64,000 nt of DNA from an uncultured Acidovorax sp. (GTDB taxonomy: Bacteria > Pseudomonadota > Gammaproteobacteria > Burkholderiales > Burkholderiaceae_C), in contig CAJYKV010000024.1 of the NCBI GenBank assembly GCA_913774955.1, positions 248,001-312,000 on the forward strand, read 5' to 3'. Below the pieces are notes generated by a model that made no database searches, was not told the DNA's origin, and saw only the letters and a program-made list of their open reading frames with translations. Shown here in pieces: positions 25,484 through 34,698 of this stretch (position 1 is its first letter; every line of letters starts with the position of its first letter). A program made the position numbers and the translations under genes.

Positions 25484-25807
25484 TCAGCGCGGCTGGTCCT
25501 GCTGCGGCGTGGCAGCGTGGTTGCGTGCCTTCATCGCCGGCTCCATGCCCGCGCGCGCGCGTTCCCGCGCGAGCGTGCGGTTGATCTCGATGCCCTGGCG
25601 GTAGTAGTCCTCCGCCACCACCGGATCGGGCTGGCGCACGGCGAGCCATGCAGTGGCCGTGCCGGCCACCACCACGATCGCGGGGCCCGCGATCACCATC
25701 CACACGTGGCCGAACTTCCACCAGGGCTGGGCTACCGTGCCGGCCGCGCTGCCGCCGGCCGTTGCTCCTGCATTCGTCGCTGCCGCTGCGTTGGTTGCTG
25801 TCGTCAT
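25484..25807 (-). CDS. ccoH: cbb3 oxidase maturation protein, FixH/CcoH family
   Basis: A 107-residue membrane protein. An Ala/Thr-rich start is followed by WWKFGHVWMVIAGPAIVVVA, a single membrane helix (about 30-55), and the periplasmic QPDPVVAEDYYRQGIEINRT, which is the FixH signature region. CcoH is needed for stable assembly of the cbb3 oxidase. The ATG at 25807 has GGAG seven bases upstream. It is shorter than typical FixH (about 150-170 residues), lacking most of the periplasmic domain. It lies 99 bases behind ccoG in the cluster. Confidence 0.88.
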   Translation of the reverse strand: MTTATNAAAATNAGATAGGSAAGTVAQPWWKFGHVWMVIAGPAIVVVAGTATAWLAVRQPDPVVAEDYYRQGIEINRTLARERARAGMEPAMKARNHAATPQQDQPR

Positions 25808-25906
25808 GACCTGACTCCTTCTTCGTCCTCGCGCGCCCATCACACCATGCGGTCGCGGGGCACGCCAATACCGGATAACACCAATCCCCCACCCTCTGCG
25901 TGCCGC

Positions 25907-27355
25907 TCAGCGCGGCACGAGGAAGATGGACTTCTCGCGCACATGGGCGTGCGTGCCCAGCGCCTCGATGTCGAACGCCACCGGGTGCGATCCCGGCGCG
26001 GCCGAGCCGTAGGGAATCTGCAGCCGCACGGCCACCCAGCGCGATTGCGCCGCGCCGATCTCCAGCTCGGCATCGGAGGCCACCACCAGGCCTTCGAGGC
26101 CCGTGGCGGCGATGCGGTAGCGCTGGGGCGCCTCGGTCGCGTTCATGATCTGCAGGCTGTAGACGTTCTCCAGCCGCCCGCCCGCGACGATGCGCGAGAG
26201 CGCCGCGCGGTCGCGCACCACGTCCACCTTGAGCGGCGTGCGCAGCGCCAGGCTCGTGAGCATGCCGGCGCTGAGCGCCAGCAGCACCGCGCTGTAGATG
26301 AGCACGCGCGGCCGCAGCACGCGGCGCAGCATCTGCGACTGCGTCCAGCGGTTCGCCACGCCGTTCTGGGTGGAGTAGCGGATGAGCCCGCGCGGGTACT
26401 TCATCTTGTCCATCACGGTGTTGCACGCATCCACGCACAGGCCGCAGCCGATGCATTCGTACTGCAGGCCGTTGCGGATGTCGATGCCCACCGGGCAGAC
26501 CTGCACGCACAGGGTGCAGTCGATGCAGTCGCCCAGGCCCTTGGCGCGGTGGTCCACCGACTTGTTGCGCGGGCCGCGCGGCTCGCCGCGGGCGTCGTCG
26601 TAGGTGACGACGAGGGTGTCCTTGTCGAACATCGCGCTCTGGAAACGCGCGTACGGGCACATGTACTTGCAGACCTGCTCGCGCAGGAAGCCGGCGTTGC
26701 CGTAGGTGGCGAAACCGTAGAACGCCACCCAGAAGAGCTGCCACGATCCCTGCAGCGCCACCACCTCGGCGCCCAGTTCGCGGATCGGCACGAAGTAGCC
26801 CACGAAGGTGAAGCCCGTCCATGCCGAGACGGCGATCCAGAGGAACTGCTTGAGCGCCTTCTTGCGGACCTTCTCGAAGGTCCAGGGCCCGTGGTCGAGC
26901 CGCAGGCGCGCGCTGCGGTCGCCCTCCACCTTGTGCTCGATCCACATGAACATCTCGGTGTAGACGGTCTGCGGGCAGGCGAAGCCGCACCAGAGCCGCC
27001 CCGCCACCGCGGTGAACAGGAAGAGCGCCAGCGCCGAGATGATGAGCAGGCCCGTCAGGTAGATGAAGTCCTGCGGGTAGAGCACCAGGCCGAACAGGTA
27101 GAAGCGCCGTGCGCCCAGGTCGAACAGCACCATCTGCCGCTCGCCCCACTGCAGCCACGGCAGGCCGTAGAACACCAGCTGCGTGAAAGCGACCATGGCC
27201 CAGCGCCAGCGCGCGAACACGCCGGCGATGGACCGCGGGTAGATCTTCTTCTGGGCTTCGTAGAGGGAGACGACTTCGGCCTGTGCCGATCCGCCGTCCA
27301 CCGGAACGGGGGCGATCGGGATGACCTTGCGCGGCTGTCCGTCAGGGGGCTTCAT
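25907..27355 (-). CDS. ccoG: cbb3 oxidase accessory protein CcoG (FixG), 4Fe-4S ferredoxin-type
   Basis: A 482-residue membrane protein with several N-terminal helices, LWCGFACPQTVYTEMF, and two 4Fe-4S motifs, CIDCTLCVQVCP and CIGCGLCVDACN (about 270-310), followed by a further helix and a C-terminal immunoglobulin-like FixG domain. CcoG is a cupric reductase-type factor supporting copper delivery to the cbb3 oxidase. The ATG at 27355 gives MKPPDGQPRK; the frame is open further upstream without coding character. It is 127 bases after ccoP. Confidence 0.94.
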   Translation of the reverse strand: MKPPDGQPRKVIPIAPVPVDGGSAQAEVVSLYEAQKKIYPRSIAGVFARWRWAMVAFTQLVFYGLPWLQWGERQMVLFDLGARRFYLFGLVLYPQDFIYLTGLLIISALALFLFTAVAGRLWCGFACPQTVYTEMFMWIEHKVEGDRSARLRLDHGPWTFEKVRKKALKQFLWIAVSAWTGFTFVGYFVPIRELGAEVVALQGSWQLFWVAFYGFATYGNAGFLREQVCKYMCPYARFQSAMFDKDTLVVTYDDARGEPRGPRNKSVDHRAKGLGDCIDCTLCVQVCPVGIDIRNGLQYECIGCGLCVDACNTVMDKMKYPRGLIRYSTQNGVANRWTQSQMLRRVLRPRVLIYSAVLLALSAGMLTSLALRTPLKVDVVRDRAALSRIVAGGRLENVYSLQIMNATEAPQRYRIAATGLEGLVVASDAELEIGAAQSRWVAVRLQIPYGSAAPGSHPVAFDIEALGTHAHVREKSIFLVPR

Positions 27356-27482
27356 GGTGGTTCTGCTTGTGCTCTGTGGGCCGGCGGTCTCGTGTCGTGG
27401 GAGCGGGTCGTTGCGCGTGGCGCACCGGGGCCGAAGGAGAGCGGCGCGCCGGCCGGCGGCGCTCCCTATGGGCCCCGAACTT

Positions 27483-28418
27483 TCAGCGGGCCGGGACGGC
27501 CGCGGCGGTGTTCGCGCCCGCCCGGTTGGACAGGCCCCACACGTAGGCGGTGAGCACGCCGATCTGCGCATCGGTGAGCTTGCCGGCCTGCGCGGGCATC
27601 TGGTTCGTCTTGCCGTGGTTGATCATGGCGGTGATGGCGCCCTCGCCCCAGCCGTGCAGCCAGACGTCGTCGGTCAGGTTCGGTGCGCCCAGCGCGGTGT
27701 TGCCCTTGCCGTCCATGCCGTGGCAGGCCGCGCACACCGTGAACTTGGACTTGCCCAGCGAGGCGCGCAGCGAGTCGTGCGGGCTGCCCGACAGGCTCAG
27801 CACGTAGTGCGCGAGGTTGCGCACGTCCTCGGGGGAGCCGACGGCCGCGGCCATGGGGGGCATGGTGCCGATGCGGCCCTTCTCGATCGTCTCGCGGATG
27901 TTGGCGGGCGCGCCGCCGTGCAGCCAGTCGCCATCGGCCAGGTTCGGGAAACCCTTGCTGCCGCGCGCATCCGAGCCGTGGCACTGCGAGCAGTTGTTCA
28001 TGAACAGGCGCTCGCCGATCGCCATCGCCTCGGGGTTGGCCGCGGCCTGCTCGGTCGACATCGCCGCGAAGCGCGCATAGAGCGGCTCGAGCTCGGCCTT
28101 CGCCTTGGCCATTTCGTTCTCGTATTCGCCGCGCTGCGACCAGCCCAGCTGGCCGCTGAAGCGGCCGAGGCCGGGATAGGCGGCCAGGTAGCCCAGGCCG
28201 AACACGATGGTGATGACGAATAGCCACATCCACCAGCGCGGCATCGGGTTGTCCATTTCGGTGAGGTCGCCGTCCCAGACGTGCCCCGTGGTGTTGTCCG
28301 CGCGCGGCTCGACCTTCTTGCGCGAGGTGATCCACAGCAGGATCAGGCAGCCGGCGATGCCGCCGAGGGTCAGCGCGACGACGTACACCGACCAGAAATT
28401 GTGGGTGAAGTCACTCAT
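27483..28418 (-). CDS. ccoP: cbb3-type cytochrome c oxidase subunit III (dihaem cytochrome c)
   Basis: CcoP passes electrons to CcoO/CcoN. The 311-residue protein has two N-terminal membrane helices (about 8-30 and 62-80) and two periplasmic class I cytochrome c domains with haem sites CSQCH (143-147) and CAACH (229-233). MPPMAAA and QMPAQAG supply candidate axial methionines. Its start ATG overlaps the ccoQ 3' end by eight bases. Length and layout are typical. Confidence 0.96.
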   Translation of the reverse strand: MSDFTHNFWSVYVVALTLGGIAGCLILLWITSRKKVEPRADNTTGHVWDGDLTEMDNPMPRWWMWLFVITIVFGLGYLAAYPGLGRFSGQLGWSQRGEYENEMAKAKAELEPLYARFAAMSTEQAAANPEAMAIGERLFMNNCSQCHGSDARGSKGFPNLADGDWLHGGAPANIRETIEKGRIGTMPPMAAAVGSPEDVRNLAHYVLSLSGSPHDSLRASLGKSKFTVCAACHGMDGKGNTALGAPNLTDDVWLHGWGEGAITAMINHGKTNQMPAQAGKLTDAQIGVLTAYVWGLSNRAGANTAAAVPAR

Positions 28419-28590
28419 GGTTCTTCTCGTTCTTGAAAGAATTCAGGGGAGCGTCCTGCTCGGCGAACGGCAGCTGCGCGGCCTCCTCGAAACGGGACCG
28501 GTTGCCGCGCGAAAACGCCCAGACCAGGATCCCGAGGAAGAGCGCGAAAGAAACCAGCGTCGCGACGATGCGCACCGTGGTGATGTCCAT
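28411..28590 (-). CDS. ccoQ: cbb3-type cytochrome c oxidase subunit CcoQ
   Basis: A 59-residue single-pass membrane protein (MDITTVRIVATLVSFALFLG start, helix about 8-27), then FSRGNRSRFEEAAQLPF, the FixQ/CcoQ pattern of a short charged segment after the helix. It lies between ccoO and ccoP, twelve bases after ccoO, and overlaps ccoP by eight bases. CcoQ stabilises the oxidase, particularly the CcoP association. Confidence 0.92.
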   Translation of the reverse strand: MDITTVRIVATLVSFALFLGILVWAFSRGNRSRFEEAAQLPFAEQDAPLNSFKNEKNHE

Positions 28591-28602
28591 GGCGGCCTCC
28601 CG

Positions 28603-29232
28603 TTACTTGAGCGCGCGGCCCATGACCTGCAGGTAGGCCACCAGCACGTCCAGCTCGGTCTTGCCCTTGACCTCTTCGGCCGCGCCGGCGATCTGCTCGT
28701 CGGTGTAGGGCACGCCGGCCACGCGCAGCGCCTTCATGCGGGGCGCGGCGACGGACGGGTCCACCGCGGTCTTCTCCAGCCAGGAATAGGCCGGCATGTT
28801 GGACTCGGGCACCACGTCGCGCGGATTGTTCAGGTGGATGCGGTGCCACTCGTCGCTGTACTTGCCGCCCACGCGGTGCAGGTCCGGGCCCGTGCGCTTG
28901 CTGCCCCACTGGAAGGGGTGGTCGTACACGAACTCGCCCGCCACCGAGTAGTGGCCGTAGCGCAGCGTCTCGGCGCGGAAGGGGCGGATCATCTGCGAGT
29001 GGCAGTTGTAGCAGCCCTCGCGCAGGTAGATGTCGCGGCCCAGCAGCTGCGTGGCGGTGTAGGGCTGCACGCCCTCGACCGGCTCGGTGGTCGACTTCTG
29101 GAAGAACAGCGGCACGATCTCCGCCAAGCCGCCGATGGCCACCACCAGCACGATCAGCACGATCATGAGGAAGTTGTTGGTCTCGATCTTCTCGTGGGAG
29201 AAGCCGGCTTTTGTCGTTGTGTTGTCGGACAT
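28603..29232 (-). CDS. ccoO: cbb3-type cytochrome c oxidase subunit II (monohaem cytochrome c)
   Basis: A 209-residue membrane-anchored cytochrome c. One N-terminal helix (about 21-42) is followed by the haem site [10 protein letters not shown] (C74, C77, H78) and SNMPAYSWL with the candidate axial methionine; [19 protein letters not shown] is characteristic of CcoO. It follows ccoN by 18 bases and precedes ccoQ. Confidence 0.96.
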   Translation of the reverse strand: MSDNTTTKAGFSHEKIETNNFLMIVLIVLVVAIGGLAEIVPLFFQKSTTEPVEGVQPYTATQLLGRDIYLREGCYNCHSQMIRPFRAETLRYGHYSVAGEFVYDHPFQWGSKRTGPDLHRVGGKYSDEWHRIHLNNPRDVVPESNMPAYSWLEKTAVDPSVAAPRMKALRVAGVPYTDEQIAGAAEEVKGKTELDVLVAYLQVMGRALK

Positions 29233-29250
29233 GGAAAGCGCTCCAGGGGT

Positions 29251-30690
29251 TCAGGCGTGGGCGGGTGCCACGGCCGGGATCTGCACCTTGACCGAGCGGC
29301 CGGCCATGGCGGTCTTCCACACGTTCCAGGCCATCACCACCATGCCCGCGAGGTACAGCAGGCCGCCGGCGAAGCGGATGACGTAGAAGGGATAGGTGGC
29401 CTTCACGCTCTCGACAAAGGTGTAGGTGAGCGTGCCGTCGGCATTCACCGCGCGCCACATCAGGCCCTGCATCACGCCGGCGATCCACATGGCGGCGATG
29501 TAGAGCACGATGCCGATGGTGGCCATCCAGAAGTGCAGCTCGATCGCCTTGATGGAGTGCATCTTTTCGCGGCCGAACAGGCGCGGCACGAGGTAGTAGA
29601 GCGAGCCCATCGTGATCAGGCCGACCCAGCCGAGCGCGCCGGCATGCACGTGGCCGACGGTCCAGTCGGTGTAGTGACTCAGCGCGTTCACCGTCTTGAT
29701 GGACATCATCGGGCCCTCGAACGTGGCCATGCCGTAGAACGACAGCGACACGATCAGGAAGCGCAGGATGGGGTCGTCGCGCAGCTTGTGCCAGGCGCCC
29801 GACAGGGTCATGATCCCGTTGATCATCCCGCCCCAGCTCGGAGCCAGCAGGATCAGCGAGAACACCATGCCCACGGACTGCGTCCAGTCGGGCAGCGCGG
29901 TGTAGTGCAGATGGTGCGGGCCGGCCCACATGTAGGTGAAGATCAGTGCCCAGAAGTGCACGATGGACAGGCGGTAGCTGTACACCGGGCGGCCGGCCTG
30001 CTTGGGGATGAAGTAGTACATCATTCCCAGGAAGCCGGCGGTGAGGAAGAAGCCCACGGCGTTGTGGCCGTACCACCACTGCACCATCGCGTCCTGCACG
30101 CCGGCATAGGCCGAGTAGCTCTTCATCCAGCCCGCGGGCACTTCCGCGCTGTTGACCACGTGCAGCAGCGCCACCGCGAGGATGAAGCCGCCGAAGAACC
30201 AGTTGGCCACGTAGATGTGGCGCACGCGGCGCTTGCCCACGGTGCCGAAGAACACGATGGCGTACGACACCCACACGAGCGTGATCAGGATGTCGATGGG
30301 CCACTCAAGTTCGGCGTATTCCTTGCCCGTGGTATAGCCCAGCGGCAGGCTGATGGCCGCGGCCACGATCACCGCCTGCCAGCCCCAGAACGTGAACGAC
30401 GCGAGCCGGCCCGCGAACAGGCGTACCTGCCCCGTGCGCTGCACGACGTAGTAGCTGGTGGCGAACAGCGCGCAGCCGCCGAACGCGAAGATCACCGCGT
30501 TGGTGTGCAGCGGACGCAGGCGGCCGTAGCTGAGCCACGGAACGCCGAAGTTGAGTTCAGGCCAGGCGAGCTGTGCGGCGATGAGCACGCCGACCAGCAT
30601 GCCGACCACCCCCCACACGACGGCCATGATTGAAAACTGCCGCACGACCGTGTCGTTGTAGTGCGCGGCGTTCGAGACAGAAGAATCCAT
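29251..30690 (-). CDS. ccoN: cbb3-type cytochrome c oxidase catalytic subunit I
   Basis: The haem-copper subunit that reduces oxygen with high affinity. The 479-residue protein has about twelve membrane helices and conserved histidine-containing stretches [37 protein letters not shown] and [12 protein letters not shown]. It heads the structural genes ccoNOQP. The FNR-type site is centred 61.5 bases upstream of its ATG, the same distance as for hemN, so low-oxygen activation is expected. The site overlaps the end of ccoS. Confidence 0.97.
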   Translation of the reverse strand: MDSSVSNAAHYNDTVVRQFSIMAVVWGVVGMLVGVLIAAQLAWPELNFGVPWLSYGRLRPLHTNAVIFAFGGCALFATSYYVVQRTGQVRLFAGRLASFTFWGWQAVIVAAAISLPLGYTTGKEYAELEWPIDILITLVWVSYAIVFFGTVGKRRVRHIYVANWFFGGFILAVALLHVVNSAEVPAGWMKSYSAYAGVQDAMVQWWYGHNAVGFFLTAGFLGMMYYFIPKQAGRPVYSYRLSIVHFWALIFTYMWAGPHHLHYTALPDWTQSVGMVFSLILLAPSWGGMINGIMTLSGAWHKLRDDPILRFLIVSLSFYGMATFEGPMMSIKTVNALSHYTDWTVGHVHAGALGWVGLITMGSLYYLVPRLFGREKMHSIKAIELHFWMATIGIVLYIAAMWIAGVMQGLMWRAVNADGTLTYTFVESVKATYPFYVIRFAGGLLYLAGMVVMAWNVWKTAMAGRSVKVQIPAVAPAHA

Positions 30691-30744
30691 CGGGCACCTC
30701 TTTGGTTTGCTTACAAATTCTGACGAGAGGGGGGCTGAAAGCCT

Positions 30745-30758
30745 TTGACGAGCGTCAA
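30745..30758. promoter_or_regulatory. FNR/ANR-type binding site upstream of ccoN, overlapping ccoS stop
   Basis: TTGACGAGCGTCAA is a perfect 5-4-5 inverted repeat. The last bases of the site supply the stop codon of ccoS on the minus strand. At class II spacing, transcription would start near 30710 with CAGAAT as -10, about 20 bases ahead of the ccoN ATG. Confidence 0.82.
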
Positions 30759-30892
30759 TCGTCCCGAAGAATGCGTTCGCCTTCCTGCTCGACGTTCTCG
30801 AACTGGCCCCGGTCGATGGCCCACCAGAGGCCCACGAGGATCAGCAGCACGAGCACGACGGACAGCGGAATGAGCAGGTAGAGGATGTCCAT
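30755..30892 (-). CDS. ccoS: cbb3 oxidase maturation protein CcoS
   Basis: A 45-residue single-pass membrane protein: [20 protein letters not shown] helix, then [20 protein letters not shown] and a short acidic end. This is the CcoS (FixS) pattern; the protein is required to incorporate cofactors into CcoN. Its start shares one base with the ccoI stop (TGATG). Its 3' end lies within the FNR-type site for ccoN. Confidence 0.93.
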   Translation of the reverse strand: MDILYLLIPLSVVLVLLILVGLWWAIDRGQFENVEQEGERILRDD

Positions 30893-33351
30893 CACACGGC
30901 TCCCTGCGCGAGCGCCGCGCCGGCCTGCGGCACGGCCGCGTCCGGTGCCGTGGCCGCCGTTTCCGGCCCGTTGCCTTCCCCGCGTCCGCTGCGTGCGAGG
31001 CGCGCCGCGTTCGCCACCACCAGCAGCGAGCTGAGCGCCATGCCCAGGCCCGCGAGCCAGGCCGGCATCCAGCCCGCCACCGCGAGCGGCACGCACAGCG
31101 CGTTGTAGGCCGCGGCCCAGGCGAGGTTCTGCCGCACCACGCGCAGCGTGCGCCGCGCGAACCGCACGCTGCGCTCGACCATCGCGAGCCGGTCGCCCAT
31201 CACCACGAAATCCGAGCGCGAGCGTGCGAGCGGCACGGAGCGGCCGAAGGCGAACGACACGTGCGCGCCGGCGAGCACCGGCCCGTCGTTGAGCCCGTCG
31301 CCCACCATCGCCACGCGGTGCCCGGCGGCCTGCAGCGCGCGCATGCGGTCGAGCTTGTCCTGCGGCGAGCAATCGCCCCGCGCCACCGCGATGCCCGCGC
31401 TCGCGGCCACGCGCGCCACGGCATCGGCCCGGTCGCCGGAAAGCAACTCGACCGCGATGCCGGCACCGCGCAGGCGGGCGACCACGCCGGCGGCATCGGC
31501 GCGCAGAGCCTCGCACCAGTCGAAGCGCGCGATCTCGGCCGGCCAGGCGGCGTGCGATATGCGGTCCGCTCCGCCCATGGACCCCGCGCCCTCCGTCAAC
31601 GGCTCCGCGCACAACGCCATCTGCTGCACGGCCGTGGGTGCGTTCTCCGCCGCCCGGCCGAGCCGCAGCAGCGCGGGCGCGAGCCGGCCTTCGCCATCGT
31701 CCACGCGCGCGACGAGGCCCTGCCCCGCCACCTCACGCACGTCGCTCACTTTCCAGCGCCCAGCGGCGCCCTCGCCCTGCGGCCCGGCCGCCTGCACCAG
31801 CGCGCGCGACAGCGGATGCAGCGAGTGACGCGCCAGCGCTGCCGCCAGGGCCAGCGCATCGGCCGGCGCGAAGCCCGGCGCCGGATGCACGCCGGCGATG
31901 CGGATGCCGTCCTGCGTGAGCGTGCCGGTCTTGTCGAACACGACCGTGTCCACGGTCGCCAATGCCTCCAGGCCCTGCAGGTGGCGCACCAGCACGCCGT
32001 GCCGCGCGAGCGCACCGGCCGCCGTGAGCATCGCCACCGGCGTGGCCAGCGACAGCGCGCACGGGCAGGTGACGATGAGCACCGCCACCGCGACCATCAG
32101 GGCATGCTCCGGGTCCGTGCGCCACCACCAGGCAGCGGCCAGGCCGGCGGCCAGCAGCACGCCCAGCAAAAACGGCCGCGCGATGCGGTCGGCCAGCTGC
32201 GCGAGCCGCGGCTTCTGCGCGGAGGCGGCCTCCATCAGCGCGACGATCTCCGCGAAGCGCGTATCGCCGCCGACGCGCTCGATGCGCACCTCCACGGGCG
32301 CGCGCAGGTTGTAGCTGCCGGCGGCCACCGCCGAGCCCTCGCCGCGCGGCAGCGGCGTCGATTCGCCGGTGAGCAGGGCTTCGTCCACCTGCGTGCTGCC
32401 GTGCTCGATCCGGCCATCGGCCGGGAAGGCTTCGCCCGGCAGCACCCGCACCACGTCGCCCGCTGCCAGCCGGCGCACGGCCACGCGCGCGAACGTGCCG
32501 TCGGCGCCGCGCCGTTCGATGCTGTCGGGCAGGCGGTTCATCACCGCTTCCAGCGCGCCCGCCGTGCGGTCGCGCAGGCGCATCTCCAGCCAGCGGCCCG
32601 TGAGCAGGAAGAAAACGAACATGGTGAGCGAGTCGTAATAGACCTCGCGCCCGAAAATGCCCGCCGGATCGAAGGTGCCTGCCGTGCTCACGGCGAAGGT
32701 GATGCCCATGCCCAGCGCCACGGGCAGGTCCATGCTCACGCGGCGCAGCCGCAGGTCGCGCAGCGCGCTCGCGAAGAACGGCCCGCACGAGAAGATCACC
32801 ATCGGCAGCGTGATGACCCACGACGCCCAGCGCAGCAGCCGCTCCATCTCGGCCGTGAGGTCTCCCGGCTGCGCCACGTACGCGGGCCATGCGTACATCA
32901 TCACCTGCATCATGCAGAAGCCCGCCACCAGCCAGCGCCACAGGGCGCGGCGGCCCTCGCGCCGGCGCTGCTCGCGCGCGAAGGCGTCCATGGCCGGCAG
33001 GGCCGGGTAGCCGGCGCGCGCCACGGCCGCCATCCAGCCGGACGGGCGCACCTGGCACGCATCCCACACCACGCGCGCGCGGTGCGTGGCCGCGCTCACC
33101 TCGGCCTGCCGCACGCCCGGCACGGCGCGCAGCGCATCCTCCACCGTGAGCGCGCAAGCCGCGCAGTGCATGCCGCCGAGCACCACGTGCGATTCCCACA
33201 GGCCCTGCTGCGCCGCGCCGGGCGGTGCGCCATCGGGCGGGCCTCCGGGTACGGGGAGCGGCCGGCCGAAGGCGGACCACTCCTGCGGATCGTCGAGCAG
33301 CGCGGCGGCGGAATCGGCCGCGGCCGGCGGCACGGAAGGATCGGACATCAT
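30892..33351 (-). CDS. ccoI: Copper-translocating P-type ATPase for cbb3 biogenesis (CcoI/FixI)
   Basis: An 819-residue P1B-type ATPase exporting copper for oxidase assembly. It has an N-terminal heavy-metal domain with GMHCAACAL (C63, C66), eight predicted helices, the membrane copper motif TCPCAL, the actuator VDEALLTGESTP, the phosphorylation site FDKTGTLTQDG and GDGLNDGP. The N-terminal 50 residues are Pro/Ala-rich and variable. The start is uncertain between 33372, 33351 and 33348, none with a clear ribosome binding site. It is coupled to ccoS; this ccoIS-ccoNOQP-GH order differs from the ccoNOQP-GHIS order of many bacteria. Confidence 0.94.
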   Translation of the reverse strand: MMSDPSVPPAAADSAAALLDDPQEWSAFGRPLPVPGGPPDGAPPGAAQQGLWESHVVLGGMHCAACALTVEDALRAVPGVRQAEVSAATHRARVVWDACQVRPSGWMAAVARAGYPALPAMDAFAREQRRREGRRALWRWLVAGFCMMQVMMYAWPAYVAQPGDLTAEMERLLRWASWVITLPMVIFSCGPFFASALRDLRLRRVSMDLPVALGMGITFAVSTAGTFDPAGIFGREVYYDSLTMFVFFLLTGRWLEMRLRDRTAGALEAVMNRLPDSIERRGADGTFARVAVRRLAAGDVVRVLPGEAFPADGRIEHGSTQVDEALLTGESTPLPRGEGSAVAAGSYNLRAPVEVRIERVGGDTRFAEIVALMEAASAQKPRLAQLADRIARPFLLGVLLAAGLAAAWWWRTDPEHALMVAVAVLIVTCPCALSLATPVAMLTAAGALARHGVLVRHLQGLEALATVDTVVFDKTGTLTQDGIRIAGVHPAPGFAPADALALAAALARHSLHPLSRALVQAAGPQGEGAAGRWKVSDVREVAGQGLVARVDDGEGRLAPALLRLGRAAENAPTAVQQMALCAEPLTEGAGSMGGADRISHAAWPAEIARFDWCEALRADAAGVVARLRGAGIAVELLSGDRADAVARVAASAGIAVARGDCSPQDKLDRMRALQAAGHRVAMVGDGLNDGPVLAGAHVSFAFGRSVPLARSRSDFVVMGDRLAMVERSVRFARRTLRVVRQNLAWAAAYNALCVPLAVAGWMPAWLAGLGMALSSLLVVANAARLARSGRGEGNGPETAATAPDAAVPQAGAALAQGAV

Positions 33352-33386
33352 GGCCGGGAGGCTAGGCCCCATGGCGCCGGTCCACG

Positions 33387-33400
33387 TTGACGCATGTCAA
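33387..33400. promoter_or_regulatory. FNR/ANR-type binding site between ccoI and uspA
   Basis: TTGACGCATGTCAA is a perfect 5-4-5 inverted repeat. Centred 41.5 bases upstream of 33435, it fits class II activation of uspA, with TACTCT at 33423-33428 in the exact -10 position. For ccoI the same spacing would put the start base at the ccoI start codon, so uspA is the better target. Confidence 0.8.
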
Positions 33401-33490
33401 GACACGCGCAACCTTCCCGCCCTACTCTGCAGGCAGGCTCCACGGCCGTCCCGGCCGCGCCGTCTCCCCATTGCTTCCAGGAGAACGAAG

Positions 33491-33937
33491 ATGTCCTACC
33501 GCCGCATCCTCATCGCCACCGATGGCTCCGACCTGTCCGGCAAGGCCGTCGAGCACGGGCTGTCCCTGGCCCGGCTCTCGGGCGGCCGCGTGGTCGCGCT
33601 CAAGGTCGTTCCGCGCTACCCGCGCAGCTACTTCGAGGGCGGCTCGCCGGTGGATGCCGCCGAGGTGCGGCGCATCGAGAGCCAGTGGGCCGCCGGCGCC
33701 CAGGCGCTGGTGGACGGCATCCGGCAGCTGGGTGATGCCCAGGGCGTTAAGGTGAAGCCCGTGGTGGCCAAGTCGGACCTCGTCGCCGAGGCGATCATCG
33801 CCGCGGCCGCCAAGCACGACTGCGACCTGATCGTGATGGCCTCGCACGGCCGCAAGGGCGTCAAGCGCCTGCTGCTGGGCAGCGAAACCCAGCACGTGCT
33901 CACGCACTCGAAGGTGCCCGTTCTCGTGCTGCGCTGA
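33491..33937 (+). CDS. Universal stress protein, UspA family
   Basis: A 148-residue cytosolic ATP-binding stress protein. It starts MSYRRILIATDGSDLSGKAV, with the acidic residue of the first strand for nucleotide binding, and ends with ASHGRKGVKRLLLGSETQHV, the G-2x-G-9x-G(S) ATP-binding pattern of the UspA/MJ0577 class. AGGAGA lies upstream of the ATG. The FNR-type site and -10 element upstream imply induction at low oxygen, as known for several Usp proteins in beta- and gammaproteobacteria. A GC-rich hairpin without a T-run follows at about 33944-33960. Confidence 0.92.
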   Translation: MSYRRILIATDGSDLSGKAVEHGLSLARLSGGRVVALKVVPRYPRSYFEGGSPVDAAEVRRIESQWAAGAQALVDGIRQLGDAQGVKVKPVVAKSDLVAEAIIAAAAKHDCDLIVMASHGRKGVKRLLLGSETQHVLTHSKVPVLVLR

Positions 33938-33960
33938 CGCCGTGCCGCCGTGCGGGCGGC

Positions 33961-34698
33961 TCAGTGGCTGCCCAGGTACAGCTGCGCCATGCGCTGGTCT
34001 TCCAGCAGCTCGTGTGCGGGGCCGTGCAGCACGCAGCGGCCCTGGTCCAGGATGTAGCCCTGCTGGCTGATGGCCAGCGCCTGCCGCGCGCGCTGCTCGA
34101 CCATCAGCACGGCCACGCCGGCGGCGGGCAGCTTCTGCACCATGTCGAACACCTTGCCGACCAGCGACGGCGCGAGCGCGGCCGTGGGCTCGTCCAGCAC
34201 CATGATGCGCGGCGACGGCATCAGCGCGCGGGCGAAGGCCAATTGCTGCCGCTCGCCACCCGAGAGGTTGCTGGCCGGCTGCGGCAGCCGCTCCACCAGC
34301 GCGGGGAAATCGGCCAGCACCGCGTCCATGCGCTGCTTCAGGTGCTTGACGCCGCGCACCACCTGCAGGTTCTCGCGCACGGTGAGCGAGGGGAACACGT
34401 TCGCCACCTGCGGCACGTAGGCCAGCCCGGCGTCGAAGCGGTCCTCGGCCGACAGGCGCGTGATGTCGCGGCCGTCGAGGTGGATGCTGCCCGCCACCCG
34501 CGGCAGCAGGCCCAGCAGCGCCTTCACCAGCGTGGACTTGCCCGCGCCGTTGGTACCGGCGATGGTCACGATCCGCCCCGGCGCCACGGCCAGGTCGATG
34601 CCGTGGATGATGTCCACTTCCGAATAGCCGCCGCGCAGCTGCCCGATCTGCAGCAGGCTGTCGCCATGGTTCTTGCCGTTCGTCACCGGGCCGCTCAT
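33961..34698 (-). CDS. livF: Branched-chain amino acid-type ABC transporter ATPase LivF
   Basis: One of two ATPases of a HAAT-family importer. The 245-residue product has Walker A GTNGAGKST (about 48-56), signature NLSGGERQQLAFARAL and Walker B IMVLDEPTAAL. LivF identity rests on the short C-terminus and PQVANVFPSLTVRENL. Its ATG overlaps the livG stop (ATGA). It is the last gene of the transporter operon. Confidence 0.93.
   Translation of the reverse strand: MSGPVTNGKNHGDSLLQIGQLRGGYSEVDIIHGIDLAVAPGRIVTIAGTNGAGKSTLVKALLGLLPRVAGSIHLDGRDITRLSAEDRFDAGLAYVPQVANVFPSLTVRENLQVVRGVKHLKQRMDAVLADFPALVERLPQPASNLSGGERQQLAFARALMPSPRIMVLDEPTAALAPSLVGKVFDMVQKLPAAGVAVLMVEQRARQALAISQQGYILDQGRCVLHGPAHELLEDQRMAQLYLGSH

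Noticed and set aside
28207-30633. An open frame of 808 codons on the plus strand opposite the cbb3 genes
   Set aside because: It is the complement-phase shadow of ccoP, ccoO and ccoN, rich in His, Arg, Gly and Ala with no recognisable domain; the minus-strand genes have clear motifs.
33372-33400. The FNR site at 33387 as a promoter element of ccoI
   Set aside because: Activation spacing would place the start base at the ccoI start codon; the spacing and -10 element fit uspA much better, though some effect on ccoI cannot be excluded.
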